Below are positions 8,452 through 17,537 of a stretch of DNA of 64,000 bases, piece after piece. Under the pieces are notes generated by a model, which did not search any database, had not been told where the DNA came from, and saw only the letters and a list, made by a program, of their open reading frames with translations. The first letter of the stretch is position 1. Every line of letters begins with the position of its first letter. The translations under genes were made by a program, and so were the position numbers. The DNA comes from Corynebacterium pacaense (GTDB taxonomy: Bacteria; Actinomycetota; Actinomycetes; Mycobacteriales; Mycobacteriaceae), in assembly GCF_900169525.1 (NCBI RefSeq), contig NZ_LT821239.1, positions 434,001-498,000 on the forward strand. Reading direction: 5' to 3'.

Positions 8452-11165
8452 GGGTGGCCATCATCGGTGCCGGGCCGCGGGGACTCTGGGCCGTCGAGGA
8501 GCTTCTCGACGCCTCCGACACCAACTGGGTCGACCTTGACATCGATGTCTACGAGCAGGGCGTTCCGGGTGCGGGTTCGGCCTACTCCACCGATCAGCCG
8601 GATTATTGGCGACTCAACGTCGCCTCCTCCATCGTGACCACGGCATGGACCTCCTTCGATCGGTGGCGCAGGGACGGCGGAGAGGACCTGCCACTGGATC
8701 CCTTCCCGCCGCGGGCGCTGGTGGGCGCGTTCCTCGCGCAGGCCTGGGAGCGCTGCGCACGCCGCGGGGTCACCACCTTCCATAGGCGCGTCGAGTCCGT
8801 GGAGCAGCTGGCCTCGGGTTGGCGTGTCGAGGGCCGCGTCTACGACGAGCTCCTGGTGACCACCGGCCACGCCACGGGCCGCAGGGGTACGTTGTCCGGC
8901 ATCTATCCGCACGGGCAGCTGGACGCGGTCGCGCCCGGAGCGGTGGTGGCGGTGCGGGGCATGGCGCTGACCTTCATCGATGCCGCGCTGGCGCTGAGCC
9001 TTGGTCGCGGTGGCCGGGTGGAGAACGGGGTCTATGTGCGCGGTGGCGGTGAACCGTCGCTGATCATTCCGACAAGTCGCAGCGGACGGCTTATGGAAGT
9101 TAAGCCGGACCCCGCCGGTGACCTGGCGAAACTGGATCTGGACGCGATTGTGCACAGGGGATCCCTGGCGGTGCGCGCGGCGGTCGACCTTCACGGGATC
9201 CGTACCGCCCTGCTCGCGGCGGCGCGGGGGATACTCGGGCGCGCCGAATCCGTTGCCGATCTCGGTGATTTCCCCGCGGTGCTCGACGGGACGGATGCGA
9301 GCGGGGATCCCGTGGCGGAGTTCCGGCTCTCCCGCGATGTCGCCGTCGGTCGCGTGCGCCCGGGTGCGCGCTGGGCGGTGGGCGAGGCGTGGCGACGCCT
9401 CTACCCCGCGATCGTGCACCGCGTCTCCTACCGCGATCCGCTGCCCGGCTTCGCCGAACTGGCGCGGCGGATGGAGCGCGTCGCCTTTGGGCCGCCGCCG
9501 GTCAACGCCGATATCATTCTCGCGCTCATCGACGCCGGGCTCATCGACACCTCCGCCGACCCCTCGGTAGCCGACCTGCTTGTCGACGCCACCACCGCAC
9601 CCCCCGGCGTTGCCGCCGGTGGAGTCGTCGACAAGCTCGGTGTGCGGCGCGGCGGCCGGGCCGCGATCGTCGACCGTGACGGTTCGGTCCCGGGGTTCGC
9701 GCACCTGGCGATCGTCGGCCGCGACGCCGCGGATCGCGTCCTGGGCCCCGACACGCTTTCGCGTACCCTCCACGATGTGATCCCGCGGTGGGCGCGGAGG
9801 GTCGTCGCCGCGGCCGGGACGCCGCCCCTCGATCGCGGCATGGGGGCCACCGTACCGCTGAGCGCCCGCCTGGAGCCGTGGATGGTGGCGGTGGCCGCGG
9901 ACCCGCGGCGCTGCGACCGCCTACTTGAGAGCCATGGATCGCCGGTGAACCTCCTGCGCCCGCCGCTTATGGAAGGACGGGTCCGCGAACTCATCGACGC
10001 GGGTCGGGACGCCGGGGTGGACACGCGCATCTTCTTCGCCCGCAAGGCCAACAAGGCGCTGTCCCTCGTCGACGCCGTCCGGAACGGCGGGCACGGGGTG
10101 GACGTGGCAAGTGAGCGGGAGCTGCGCCAGGTGCTGTCGCGGTCGGTACCGGGGAGGCGGATCATCCTCAGCGCGGCCATCAAGCCGGATTCCCTGCTCG
10201 AGCTGGCTATCACCAGTGATGTGTGCATCTCGGTCGATTCCCTGGCGGAGCTGGCGAGGGTGGGGGAGCTGGCATCCTTCCATAAGCGGATCGCCAGGGT
10301 GGCCCCCCGACTGGCGCCGGATCCGCGCACACTGCCGCCGACGCGTTTCGGTGAGCTCCTCGATGTGTGGCTGGGGGCGGAGACGGGGGCGTCGATAGGC
10401 GTCGTCGGTGTGCATCTGCACCTGCACGGCTATGCCGCCGCGGACCGGCGGGCCGCGCTGACCGAGGCGTTTGCGCTTGCCGACGCCCACCCGGGCTGTG
10501 AATTCATCGACCTCGGTGGAGGAGTGCCGATGAGCTATCTCGACGATCCCGCGCAATGGCGCGCCTTCCGCGCCGCACTCCGCGCGGGCGCGGATTTCAC
10601 CTGGAAGAATGATCCCTTGACCGCGACCTACCCCTTCCACCAGTCGCCGACCCGTGGCCGCTGGTTGTCCGAGGTGCTCGCAGAACCCATCGCGCGGGGC
10701 TTCGTCTCCCGCGGGCTGCGCCTTCATCTTGAACCGGGGCGCTCGATTCTCGACGGCTGCGGAATGACCCTCGCCCGCGTCGCCTTCCTGAAGAGGCGCA
10801 GCGACGGTGTCCCGCTCATCGGCCTCGAGATGAACCGGACCCAGTGCCGGACGACCTCCGATGACATCCTCCTTGATCCCATCCTCATCCCCACCGGCCG
10901 GCCCGCCGCGAACGGGTGGGGGCCCGGTGCCGAGGGGTACCTCGTCGGTGCCTACTGCATCGAGGATGAGGTCATCGTCCGCCGCCGCATGCGTTTCCCG
11001 AGGGGTGTCGCGCCGGGCGATATCGTGGCCATTCCCAACACCGCCGGATATTTTATGCACATTCTCGAAAGCGCCTCGCATCAGATTCCGCTGGCGCGCA
11101 ACGTGGTGATGACCGGCCCGGAGCCCGGGGCCGAGATGCTCGACGACATCGACCTGCCCGGCTGA
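8448..11165 (+). CDS. FAD/NAD(P)-binding domain fused to a fold-III PLP decarboxylase
   Basis: A 905-residue two-part enzyme. Residues 1 to about 470 form an FAD-NAD(P)-binding flavoprotein domain (GAGPRG at the N-terminus, PGAGSAYS, later VTTGHATG). Residues about 490-905 are a group IV decarboxylase of the LysA/SpeA/SbnH class: PLP lysine in FFARKANKA, HLHLHG, the glycine loop DLGGGVP, LEPGRSILDGCG and the catalytic cysteine region GAYCIEDEV. The Y4yA family of PLP enzymes is a likely relative. The first half could also be an oxidase or N-oxygenase. The ATG overlaps the preceding stop. Inferred role: decarboxylation and redox steps on a diaminopropionate-type intermediate of a metallophore. 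The fusion itself is unusual. Confidence 0.7.
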   Translation: MRVAIIGAGPRGLWAVEELLDASDTNWVDLDIDVYEQGVPGAGSAYSTDQPDYWRLNVASSIVTTAWTSFDRWRRDGGEDLPLDPFPPRALVGAFLAQAWERCARRGVTTFHRRVESVEQLASGWRVEGRVYDELLVTTGHATGRRGTLSGIYPHGQLDAVAPGAVVAVRGMALTFIDAALALSLGRGGRVENGVYVRGGGEPSLIIPTSRSGRLMEVKPDPAGDLAKLDLDAIVHRGSLAVRAAVDLHGIRTALLAAARGILGRAESVADLGDFPAVLDGTDASGDPVAEFRLSRDVAVGRVRPGARWAVGEAWRRLYPAIVHRVSYRDPLPGFAELARRMERVAFGPPPVNADIILALIDAGLIDTSADPSVADLLVDATTAPPGVAAGGVVDKLGVRRGGRAAIVDRDGSVPGFAHLAIVGRDAADRVLGPDTLSRTLHDVIPRWARRVVAAAGTPPLDRGMGATVPLSARLEPWMVAVAADPRRCDRLLESHGSPVNLLRPPLMEGRVRELIDAGRDAGVDTRIFFARKANKALSLVDAVRNGGHGVDVASERELRQVLSRSVPGRRIILSAAIKPDSLLELAITSDVCISVDSLAELARVGELASFHKRIARVAPRLAPDPRTLPPTRFGELLDVWLGAETGASIGVVGVHLHLHGYAAADRRAALTEAFALADAHPGCEFIDLGGGVPMSYLDDPAQWRAFRAALRAGADFTWKNDPLTATYPFHQSPTRGRWLSEVLAEPIARGFVSRGLRLHLEPGRSILDGCGMTLARVAFLKRRSDGVPLIGLEMNRTQCRTTSDDILLDPILIPTGRPAANGWGPGAEGYLVGAYCIEDEVIVRRRMRFPRGVAPGDIVAIPNTAGYFMHILESASHQIPLARNVVMTGPEPGAEMLDDIDLPG

Positions 11166-11279
11166 TCCACCCTGGTCGGCCGTGGTTGACCGATCTCCGC
11201 GATGGGCCCGGGCGTGCCGGCCCCGGCGGTTCTGTAGGGTTGGTGGCGAATCAACAACTTTTCTCTATGGAGGCAGCAC

Positions 11280-11693
11280 ATGAGTTTGTCCAACGCAATT
11301 CTGCGGGGCGTGTCCGGGGCCTATCTACTGCAATCCGGTTATGGAAAGCTCGGCCTGCCACCGGAGGCGGCCGAGGGACTCAAGGGATTCGCCTCGACGG
11401 GTGTGCCGCAGCTTGGGGGCCTCGACGCCGACACCTTCGGCAAACTGCTGGCCTATTCCGAGCTCGGTATCGGCGGCGCGCTCGTCGCACCGGTGGTGCC
11501 CAACCGTCTCGCGGGACTCGCCCTCGGTGCCTTCTCCGCCGGCCTGCTCGCTATCTACTTCCGTAATCCCGCCATGACCAGGGAGGACGGCATCCGACCC
11601 TCCGAGGCGGGAACCGGCCTGTCCAAGGACCTCTTCCTGGCCGCGATCGCCGGTGCGCTGGTTTTCGCTCCGCGCCGGAAGGGGCGGAAGTAA
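11280..11693 (+). CDS. DoxX-like small membrane protein
   Basis: A 137-residue protein with about four membrane segments and the opening GAYLLQSGYGKLGLP typical of DoxX/DoxD-like proteins. The family is linked loosely to redox and thiol homeostasis, but no reaction can be assigned here. ATG at 11280 follows the SD GGAGG within CTATGGAGG. A copy of the dispersed CTTCCATAAGCG motif lies 4 bases after the stop. Confidence 0.6.
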   Translation: MSLSNAILRGVSGAYLLQSGYGKLGLPPEAAEGLKGFASTGVPQLGGLDADTFGKLLAYSELGIGGALVAPVVPNRLAGLALGAFSAGLLAIYFRNPAMTREDGIRPSEAGTGLSKDLFLAAIAGALVFAPRRKGRK

Positions 11694-11757
11694 CGTCCTT
11701 CCATAAGCGCGCGGTCGCCCGGGGACCCGGGACCCGCGTGCGCGTCTCCTGACCCGA

Positions 11758-11774
11758 ATTGAACACTGTTCAAT
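11758..11774 (+). promoter_or_regulatory. BioQ-type operator before bioB
   Basis: ATTGAACACTGTTCAAT is a perfect 7-3-7 inverted repeat, 49 bases before bioB. It contains the TGAAC-N3-GTTCA arrangement known for the TetR-type biotin regulator BioQ in C. glutamicum. BioQ itself is not in the window. Expected effect: bioB repression when biotin is sufficient. Confidence 0.75.
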
Positions 11775-11822
11775 CGGTGGTTAAGCTATCTCCCTACACA
11801 TCCATTTGCGTGAGGAGTAGGC

Positions 11823-12815
11823 GTGACGATCCTTGAAACAGCCCGAGTAAAGGTTCTCGAGAACGGAACAGGTCTGGACCAGGCCGAGGTGCTGGAGGTG
11901 CTCAACCTCCCGGAATCGGAGATTCCCGCGCTTATGGAGATGGCGCACCAGGTCCGGTTGAAGTGGTGCGGGGAAGAGGTCGAGGTCGAGGGCATCATCT
12001 CGCTTAAGACCGGCGGCTGCCCCGAGGACTGCCATTTCTGTTCCCAGTCCGGCCTCTTTGAATCACCCGTGCGTTCGGTCTGGCTCGATATCGCACAGCT
12101 TGTCGAGGCCGCCAAGCAGACCGCCAAGTCCGGGGCCACCGAGTTCTGCATCGTCGCGGCGGTCAAGGGGCCGGATGAGAAGCTGGTGGAGCAGATGGAG
12201 CAGGCGGTCGCCGCGATCCACGCCGAGGTTGACATCGAGGTCGCGGCTTCCATAGGCACGCTGGATGCGCAGCAGGTCGAGCGGCTGGCGAGGGCGGGGG
12301 TGCACCGTTACAACCACAATCTCGAGACCGCGCGGTCGTATTTCCCGGAGGTCGTCTCCACGCACACCTGGGAGGAGCGCCGCGACACCCTTCATCTTGT
12401 TGCCGACGCAGGGCTCGAGGTGTGCTCGGGAGGAATTCTGGGCATGGGCGAGACGCTCGAACAGCGCGCCGAGTTCGCGGTGCAGCTCGCCGAGCTGAAT
12501 CCCACCGAGGTTCCAATGAACTTCCTCGATCCCCGCCCCGGCACCCCCTTCGCAGACCTTCCGCTTATGGAAGCTCCGGATGCACTCCGTGCCATCGGTG
12601 CCTTCCGCCTGGCGATGCCGCACACCACGCTGCGCTTCGCGGGCGGCCGGGAACTGACCCTCGGTGATCAGGGCGCGGAGCAGGGGCTGCTGGGTGGGAT
12701 CAATGCGTTGATCGTCGGCAACTATCTCACCACGATGGGAAGGCCCATGGAACGCGATCTCGATATGATGGACAGGCTCCAGCTTCCCATCAAGGTACTG
12801 AACAAGGTGATTTAA
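11823..12815 (+). CDS. bioB: Biotin synthase
   Basis: A 330-residue radical SAM enzyme that inserts sulfur into dethiobiotin, the last step of biotin synthesis. The 4Fe-4S/SAM motif is CPEDCHFC (residues about 63-70) and the family signatures [12 protein letters not shown] and GGILGMGE follow. The GTG start at 11823 is the most upstream start that fits homologues ([10 protein letters not shown]); SD GAGGAGTAGGC is close by. It heads an apparent operon: bsaP starts at the base after its stop, then the CHY gene overlaps. A BioQ-like operator lies upstream. Three copies of the dispersed motif family fall inside (11928 degenerate, 12247, 12562). Confidence 0.96.
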   Translation: MTILETARVKVLENGTGLDQAEVLEVLNLPESEIPALMEMAHQVRLKWCGEEVEVEGIISLKTGGCPEDCHFCSQSGLFESPVRSVWLDIAQLVEAAKQTAKSGATEFCIVAAVKGPDEKLVEQMEQAVAAIHAEVDIEVAASIGTLDAQQVERLARAGVHRYNHNLETARSYFPEVVSTHTWEERRDTLHLVADAGLEVCSGGILGMGETLEQRAEFAVQLAELNPTEVPMNFLDPRPGTPFADLPLMEAPDALRAIGAFRLAMPHTTLRFAGGRELTLGDQGAEQGLLGGINALIVGNYLTTMGRPMERDLDMMDRLQLPIKVLNKVI

Positions 12816-13049
12816 ATGTCGGAGCTGCTGTCCGCCGTGCTTGCGGGGGAACAACCCCTGTTTCATCCCAACACCGGTCTCCGGGGTGATGAGCAGCACC
12901 TTTCACCGTCCGCGCGTGCCGGTCTGGAGGCGCCGCGCTACTGCCAGATCTGTGGCCGGCGAATGAAGGTGCAGGTCCGTCCCGACGGCTGGTTGGCGCA
13001 GTGCTCGCGTCACGGCGAGCTGGACTCGGTGTATCTGGAGCGGCGCTGA
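12816..13049 (+). CDS. bsaP: Biotin synthase auxiliary protein
   Basis: A 77-residue protein starting immediately after the bioB stop codon. It carries four cysteines plus a histidine in CQICGRRM ... CSRHG. This matches the actinobacterial family downstream of bioB (Rv1590 type), reported to support biotin synthase turnover, probably through an iron-sulfur cluster. The second motif could alternatively bind zinc. No separate promoter or strong SD is visible, so translation probably depends on bioB reading. Position and motif together support the call. Confidence 0.8.
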   Translation: MSELLSAVLAGEQPLFHPNTGLRGDEQHLSPSARAGLEAPRYCQICGRRMKVQVRPDGWLAQCSRHGELDSVYLERR

Positions 13050-13321
13050 TGGGCTGCCGCCACTACAACAGCGAGTACGACGTGGTGCTCAACAGGTGCT
13101 CCACCTGCGGGGAGTTCTGGGCCTGTCATCTCTGCCACGCGGAGGCCACGGAGCACCCCTTCGGAAGGATGCCTCTCGACGCCCCCGACTCCACCCGGTG
13201 CGGCGCCTGCGGGCTCCTGATGGGCTACGCCGAGTACTCGGCGCAGCCCCGGTGCCCGGGGTGCGGCCACCCTTTCAACCCCGGTTGCTCCCTGCACGCG
13301 GGGATCTACTTCGACCTGTAG
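13049..13321 (+). CDS. CHY zinc finger protein
   Basis: A 90-residue protein starting [13 protein letters not shown]; its ATG overlaps the bsaP stop (TGATG). It is rich in Cys-His pairs: CRHY, CSTCGEFWACHLCHAE, CGACG, CPGCG, the layout of the CHY zinc-finger family, which binds several zinc ions. No enzyme function is known for these small bacterial members. Its place third in the bioB operon, conserved from memory in C. glutamicum (cg0095-cg0096-cg0097), suggests a link to biotin or iron-sulfur metabolism, but this is inference. Confidence 0.78.
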   Translation: MGCRHYNSEYDVVLNRCSTCGEFWACHLCHAEATEHPFGRMPLDAPDSTRCGACGLLMGYAEYSAQPRCPGCGHPFNPGCSLHAGIYFDL

Positions 13322-13492
13322 TGGGTGGGTGAGGGGGTGCGGTCCGGGCGTCGAGAAGCGCGGCCGCGGCCAGCCGCCCACCTGGACGGCGGTGCCTTCC
13401 CGGTGCGGGGAAACACGATGTCGCTGATGTGTACAGTCGGTGTGACCGGTCTACGGACGACGAGTCGCACCCAAGGAAAGGACTGAAGTCCG
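13322..13492. other. Intergenic stretch with motif-2 copy
   Basis: GGGCGTCGAGAAGCG at 13346 is a reverse-strand copy of the second dispersed motif, shortly after the end of the bioB operon. No clear hairpin with a U-tract is visible. An SD-like AAGGAAAGG precedes the next small gene. Confidence 0.4.
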
Positions 13493-13702
13493 ATGAGCAC
13501 TGCTTCGACCTATGTACCCGATCCGGGCGGACACCATCAGCTGGAGGAGGAGTTCATCTCTTCCATAAGCGGAGCGCTCACCCTCTCGAGCCCTGACGGG
13601 GGCGGAACACTCGAGCTCACCGGGGAGCTCTCCGACGCCATCCGCGAGATCGTCGGAGTTTTCGCGCGCGGGCGCGGCGTGCGGATCGAGGCTCTTGGCT
13701 AG
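13493..13702 (+). CDS. Small protein of unknown function (69 aa)
   Basis: ATG at 13493 is preceded by AAGGAAAGGAC, so translation is likely. The 69 residues are acidic, with a C-terminal segment LELTGELSDAIREIVGVFARGRGVRIEALG. This tail recalls the N-terminal part of excisionase-like DNA-binding antitoxins, which continue into a helix-turn-helix; that part is missing here, so this could be a remnant or an independent small protein. The motif copy at 13560 is read as SIS. Not confidently assigned to a family. Confidence 0.5.
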   Translation: MSTASTYVPDPGGHHQLEEEFISSISGALTLSSPDGGGTLELTGELSDAIREIVGVFARGRGVRIEALG

Positions 13703-13764
13703 GCGAGCGCGGCTGTGGTCGGCGCCCCAGCCGGGGCGGAAGGGGTGCGTCGTGGACGATTACA

Positions 13765-14700
13765 ATGGCGTCGGTGTTCAACCCCGACATCGCCCGCGCG
13801 CACCGGGCGGCTCTGCGTTCGATCAACCGTGTGGTCACCGACACCGCCACGCCTATGGAGGACGGGGCGGCGAGGGCGGGTGTCGTGGGGCTGTTCCGCT
13901 CCGGAGGCGTCCTCGTCCTCACCGGCGCCGGGGTGTCCACCGACTCGGGCATCCCCGACTACCGCGGACCCGGTGGCCGTCATGGACGCCACCGGCCGAT
14001 GACCTACCAGGAGTTCCGCCACGACATACGCGCCTCGCACCGCTACTGGGCGCGTTCCTTCGTCGGGTGGCGGGTGATGGCCTCGGCCGCGCCTAACCGC
14101 GCCCACTTCAGCCTCGCGGAACTGGAGCGTGCAGGGCTTGTCGACGCCCTGATCACACAAAACGTCGATGGCCTCCACCTTGCCGCGGGCAGCACCAGGG
14201 TGCTGCCCCTGCACGGGGATCTCTCCAGGGTGCTGTGTCTGAACTGCGGATTCGTGGAGGACCGCCGGGAGTTCGACCGACGCCTGGAGTCCGCGAATCC
14301 GGGGTTTGTGGATGCGGTGCGCCTGGATCCCCGCGTGCTCAACCCGGACGGTGATGTCTTCCTGGATCCGGAGCAGGTGGCGCGGTTCCGGATGGTCGGT
14401 TGTGTCAGGTGCGCGTCGACGCTGCTCAAACCTGATGTCACCTACTTCGGTGAGCCTGTATCCTCCATAAGCAGGGCGCGGTCCCTGGAGCTGCTGGGGA
14501 GGGCCTCATCGCTGGTGGTCATCGGCTCGTCGCTGGCGGTGATGAGCGGCTACCGGCTCGTTATCGAGGCACAGCGCGCGGGAAAGCCCGTGGCGGTGGT
14601 AAACGGCGGGCCCGGTCGCGCCGATGCCCGGGCCGAGATCGTCTGGCGAACACGGATCGGACCTGCGATGGATGCCATCCTCGATGGCCTGGACCTCTAG
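13765..14700 (+). CDS. Sirtuin (Sir2-family NAD-dependent deacylase)
   Basis: A 311-residue protein with all main sirtuin elements: NAD-binding [18 protein letters not shown] (about residue 51), TQNVDGLH, catalytic histidine in LHGDL, a zinc tetrad made from CLNCG and CVRCA separated by an insert of about 50 residues, and GSSL. It should remove acyl groups from protein lysines using NAD. The longer insert and RHGRH after the DYRGPGG loop place it outside the classic CobB group. The ATG lies directly after a TACAAT-like box and has no SD, suggesting a leaderless message. Its stop shares a CTAG with the convergent aquaporin gene. Confidence 0.88.
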   Translation: MASVFNPDIARAHRAALRSINRVVTDTATPMEDGAARAGVVGLFRSGGVLVLTGAGVSTDSGIPDYRGPGGRHGRHRPMTYQEFRHDIRASHRYWARSFVGWRVMASAAPNRAHFSLAELERAGLVDALITQNVDGLHLAAGSTRVLPLHGDLSRVLCLNCGFVEDRREFDRRLESANPGFVDAVRLDPRVLNPDGDVFLDPEQVARFRMVGCVRCASTLLKPDVTYFGEPVSSISRARSLELLGRASSLVVIGSSLAVMSGYRLVIEAQRAGKPVAVVNGGPGRADARAEIVWRTRIGPAMDAILDGLDL

Positions 14701-15458
14701 TTTCTGACCTCCCCGGTGATCTCGGGTTTGGGAGCCGCGGCGCCCTCCGCTGTGATGAAGCGGTAGGTTGCCCCGGCGATTATCGCGCCGATGATCGGTG
14801 CGAGCCAGAACAACCAGAGCTGTCCGGGGGCGCCGTTGCCGTTGAAGAAGGCGACCGCCGTGGAACGCGCCGGGTTGACCGAGGTGTTGGTCACAGGGAT
14901 GGAAACCAGATGGATCAGGGTGAGGGTGAGGCCGATGGCGATACCCGCGAAACCCTTGGGGGCGCGGCCGTCGGTGGCACCGAGGATGACGTAGAGAAAG
15001 ATTGCGGTGAGGATGATCTCGATGAGCAGTGCCGCACCGAGCCCGTAACCGCCCGGTGAATGCTCGCCGAAACCATTGGCCGCCATGCTGCCCACGGCCT
15101 CGAACCCCGGCTTGCCGGAGGCGATCGCGTAGATGGCGGCGCCGGCGATCAGACCACCGATGACCTGGGCGATGATGTAGGGGATGACATCCTTCCAGGC
15201 AAAGCGCCTGCCGACGGCCAGACCGACGGTGACCGCCGGGTTGAAGTGCCCACCGGAGACGTGGCCGAAGGCGTAGATGCCCGTGAGGACCGTCAAACCG
15301 AAGGCGAGGGCGACGCCGAGGAATCCGATGCCGAGCTGGATTCCATCGTCGTTGAGGAATATGGCGGCGAACACGGCTGAGCCGCAACCACCGAAGACGA
15401 GCCAGAATGTACCGATTGCCTCAGCACCGAGGCGTGAGATGAGCGGGGGAGTATTCAT
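14697..15458 (-). CDS. aqpZ: Aquaporin Z-like water channel
   Basis: A 253-residue MIP-family channel with six membrane segments and both half-helix motifs, NPAV ([16 protein letters not shown]) and NPAR ([13 protein letters not shown]). The opening [22 protein letters not shown] is AqpZ-like rather than glycerol-facilitator-like. ATG at 15458 (MNTPPLIS) was chosen; an ATG at 15473 adds five residues. The gene converges on the sirtuin gene with a 4-base CTAG overlap of stops. Expected role: water flux across the inner membrane. Confidence 0.92.
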   Translation of the reverse strand: MNTPPLISRLGAEAIGTFWLVFGGCGSAVFAAIFLNDDGIQLGIGFLGVALAFGLTVLTGIYAFGHVSGGHFNPAVTVGLAVGRRFAWKDVIPYIIAQVIGGLIAGAAIYAIASGKPGFEAVGSMAANGFGEHSPGGYGLGAALLIEIILTAIFLYVILGATDGRAPKGFAGIAIGLTLTLIHLVSIPVTNTSVNPARSTAVAFFNGNGAPGQLWLFWLAPIIGAIIAGATYRFITAEGAAAPKPEITGEVRN

Positions 15459-15555
15459 TCTTATCAGTCCCATTGCGGATGGAGTCCGGTCGTGCCGGAT
15501 GCCGACCGGTGATCCAGAGTCTAGGACAGTGGGTGGACATGGGCCAGAGTTTCAT

Positions 15556-16518
15556 CTACTCCGCGGAAAGCAACCTGTTGAGGTCGGCCCTGACCAGTGC
15601 CCTGACGTTGATGTCATAGGGCATGGTTTCATGGAGGACCACGGCGTTCGGTGAGAGGTTTTCCACCCAGAGATTGCGCACGCGGTCGGCATCCGCCGGG
15701 TCATCGGCCTGGAGGAAACAGGTCTCGGGGGGCTGGATCACGGTGTCGAAATGGGTGGAGATGCACGTGTAGGTCACCCCCGGGTCGAGGTCGCCTCCGG
15801 CGTTGATGGCCTCGATCGTGGGATGTCCGCGGATGATCTCCACGCAGGCCTCGCCGAACCACGACTGCGCCACGCTGTAGGCGATCGCCTCCCCGCGGTT
15901 GCTGCGCAGCAGCGGACTGACGATGCCGCCCATGGTGGTCCCGTGGTTGGGCACCGCGAGGCAGACCAGATGCTTGACCCTCGGCGCACCCCCGAGCAGC
16001 CGCATCCAGTAGCGGATGAGCACCCCACCCTGGGAATGGCCGACCAGGATCGCCTGCTCCGCCCCGGTCACCGATAGGACGACCTCGATATAGGCCTTGA
16101 TCTGTTCCGCAGACTCCCTGACCGGACCGGTGGCGCGCCTGCCGAAGTCGGGTGCGAAGACCGCCCAGCCGTCGTGACGCAGGTCCGCCCCCATCTGCTG
16201 CCAGTAACCCTTCGTGTCACCGGTGCCATGGATGAGAATGACGGGCCAGGGGCGTTCCGCGGTGGGCCGGGCACGCCAGTCATCCTCGAAGACGCCCTGC
16301 GGCTTCCGGCGTGCCATCAGCGGCAGGGAACCGGTGCTGTCATCATCGAAACCGTCGCGGTGATCGGGGTTGGCCAGATAGTTGGTGACGATTTCCTGAA
16401 CCAGGTCATCATCGAGGGAATCGACCTTCGGGCTCTGATCGTCAGGGACGTTGCGCCACAGGGACCTGATCGCGGAACTCAGCTCCAGACGAAGTTCACC
16501 AAGGGGATCGACGTGCAT
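15556..16518 (-). CDS. Alpha/beta hydrolase, lipase-like (first of a tandem pair)
   Basis: A 320-residue hydrolase with oxyanion-loop HGTGDTKGYW and nucleophile elbow GHSQGG, followed by CLAVPNHGT, the pattern of actinobacterial triacylglycerol lipases/esterases. No signal peptide is evident, so it may act in the cytoplasm or leave by an atypical route. It is a clear paralogue of the adjacent upstream gene: both share DDWRARPTA-RPWPV-LIHG, PDFG-RAT, VPNHGT and a VRN-WVE-pattern tail. Start at 16518 (MHVDPLGELRLELSS). Likely a product of tandem duplication; the physiological ester is unknown. Confidence 0.8.
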   Translation of the reverse strand: MHVDPLGELRLELSSAIRSLWRNVPDDQSPKVDSLDDDLVQEIVTNYLANPDHRDGFDDDSTGSLPLMARRKPQGVFEDDWRARPTAERPWPVILIHGTGDTKGYWQQMGADLRHDGWAVFAPDFGRRATGPVRESAEQIKAYIEVVLSVTGAEQAILVGHSQGGVLIRYWMRLLGGAPRVKHLVCLAVPNHGTTMGGIVSPLLRSNRGEAIAYSVAQSWFGEACVEIIRGHPTIEAINAGGDLDPGVTYTCISTHFDTVIQPPETCFLQADDPADADRVRNLWVENLSPNAVVLHETMPYDINVRALVRADLNRLLSAE

Positions 16519-16527
16519 GCACCCAAC

Positions 16528-17430
16528 TTAACCGAGTCGTGCGACGCGGTCGAGTTCAGCACGCACGATCTCGATGACCCGCGGATCACGGACCATGTCG
16601 TTGTGCCTGATCATCGCACGCGGATTGTCGTCCTCGACCCAGATGTTTCGTACCCGGTCCGGATCGTCATCCTCACCCACCTCCAGGAAGGCCACCTCGG
16701 GTGGCTGGATGAAGGGGTCGAGGTGCGTCGCAACGCAGCTGTAGCTGACCCCGGGATCGAGGTCCCCGCCCTCCGCCAGGAAGGTGATGATGTCATGTCC
16801 GCGCAGCTGCTCGAACCCGGTCGGCCCGAACAGGGAATCCATCACCGACTCCAGGAAACCCTCACCGCGGCGCAGCTTGGTCATGGGATTGAGGATCCCG
16901 CCCATCAGCGTTCCGTGATTGGGCACGGACAGCGAGACCATGTGGCGGACCTTCATGTAGCCGCCGTAGGTGCGCATCCAGTAGCGTGCAACGACCCCAC
17001 CCTGGGAATGGCCAACCAGCACCACCTGCGCCGCGCCGGTGATGAGGAGCACGGCATCGATGTACGCACCGACCTGGCTCGCGGACTCTGCGATGGGATC
17101 GGTGGCCCGGGTGCCGAAATCCGGCGCGAACACCGCCCATCCCGCCTTCCGCAGCTCCGCACCCAGCTCCTGCCAGGACCCCTTGCTCGCCCCCGAACCA
17201 TGGATGAGAACGACGGGCCACGGGCGCGCCGCAGTCGGACGGGCACGCCAGTCGTCCTGGAAGAAACCCTTGGGCTTCAGCCGCGCTGTCAGCGGCAGCG
17301 TGATATTGGTTGCATGGTCGTAGAACTCCTGCGTGAGTTCCTCCGTGATGTCTCCGCGCGGGTTCCGACGCAGCTTGGCCACGCCACGATCGAGAGCACG
17401 CCGGAGCAGACCCGGCTCTTCCTGGGACAT
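16528..17430 (-). CDS. Alpha/beta hydrolase, lipase-like (second of a tandem pair)
   Basis: A 300-residue paralogue of the downstream hydrolase, with HGSGASKGSW, nucleophile elbow GHSQGG and SVPNHGTLMGG. ATG at 17430 (MSQEEPGLLRR) fits the paralogue better than the upstream in-frame codons, which would read through a copy of the dispersed motif at 17444. Only 9 bases separate the two genes, so they are probably co-transcribed. No secretion signal is visible. Function: carboxylester or triglyceride hydrolysis by family, substrate unknown. Confidence 0.8.
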   Translation of the reverse strand: MSQEEPGLLRRALDRGVAKLRRNPRGDITEELTQEFYDHATNITLPLTARLKPKGFFQDDWRARPTAARPWPVVLIHGSGASKGSWQELGAELRKAGWAVFAPDFGTRATDPIAESASQVGAYIDAVLLITGAAQVVLVGHSQGGVVARYWMRTYGGYMKVRHMVSLSVPNHGTLMGGILNPMTKLRRGEGFLESVMDSLFGPTGFEQLRGHDIITFLAEGGDLDPGVSYSCVATHLDPFIQPPEVAFLEVGEDDDPDRVRNIWVEDDNPRAMIRHNDMVRDPRVIEIVRAELDRVARLG

Positions 17431-17537
17431 GGCCACACCATATCTTCCATAAGCGGATGGCGCGCGGTGAGCAACCGTCACACCGCGAACCCCGGACCAC
17501 TCCGCTGCGCGGCCTATGGAAGCAGTGAGCACCGGAG

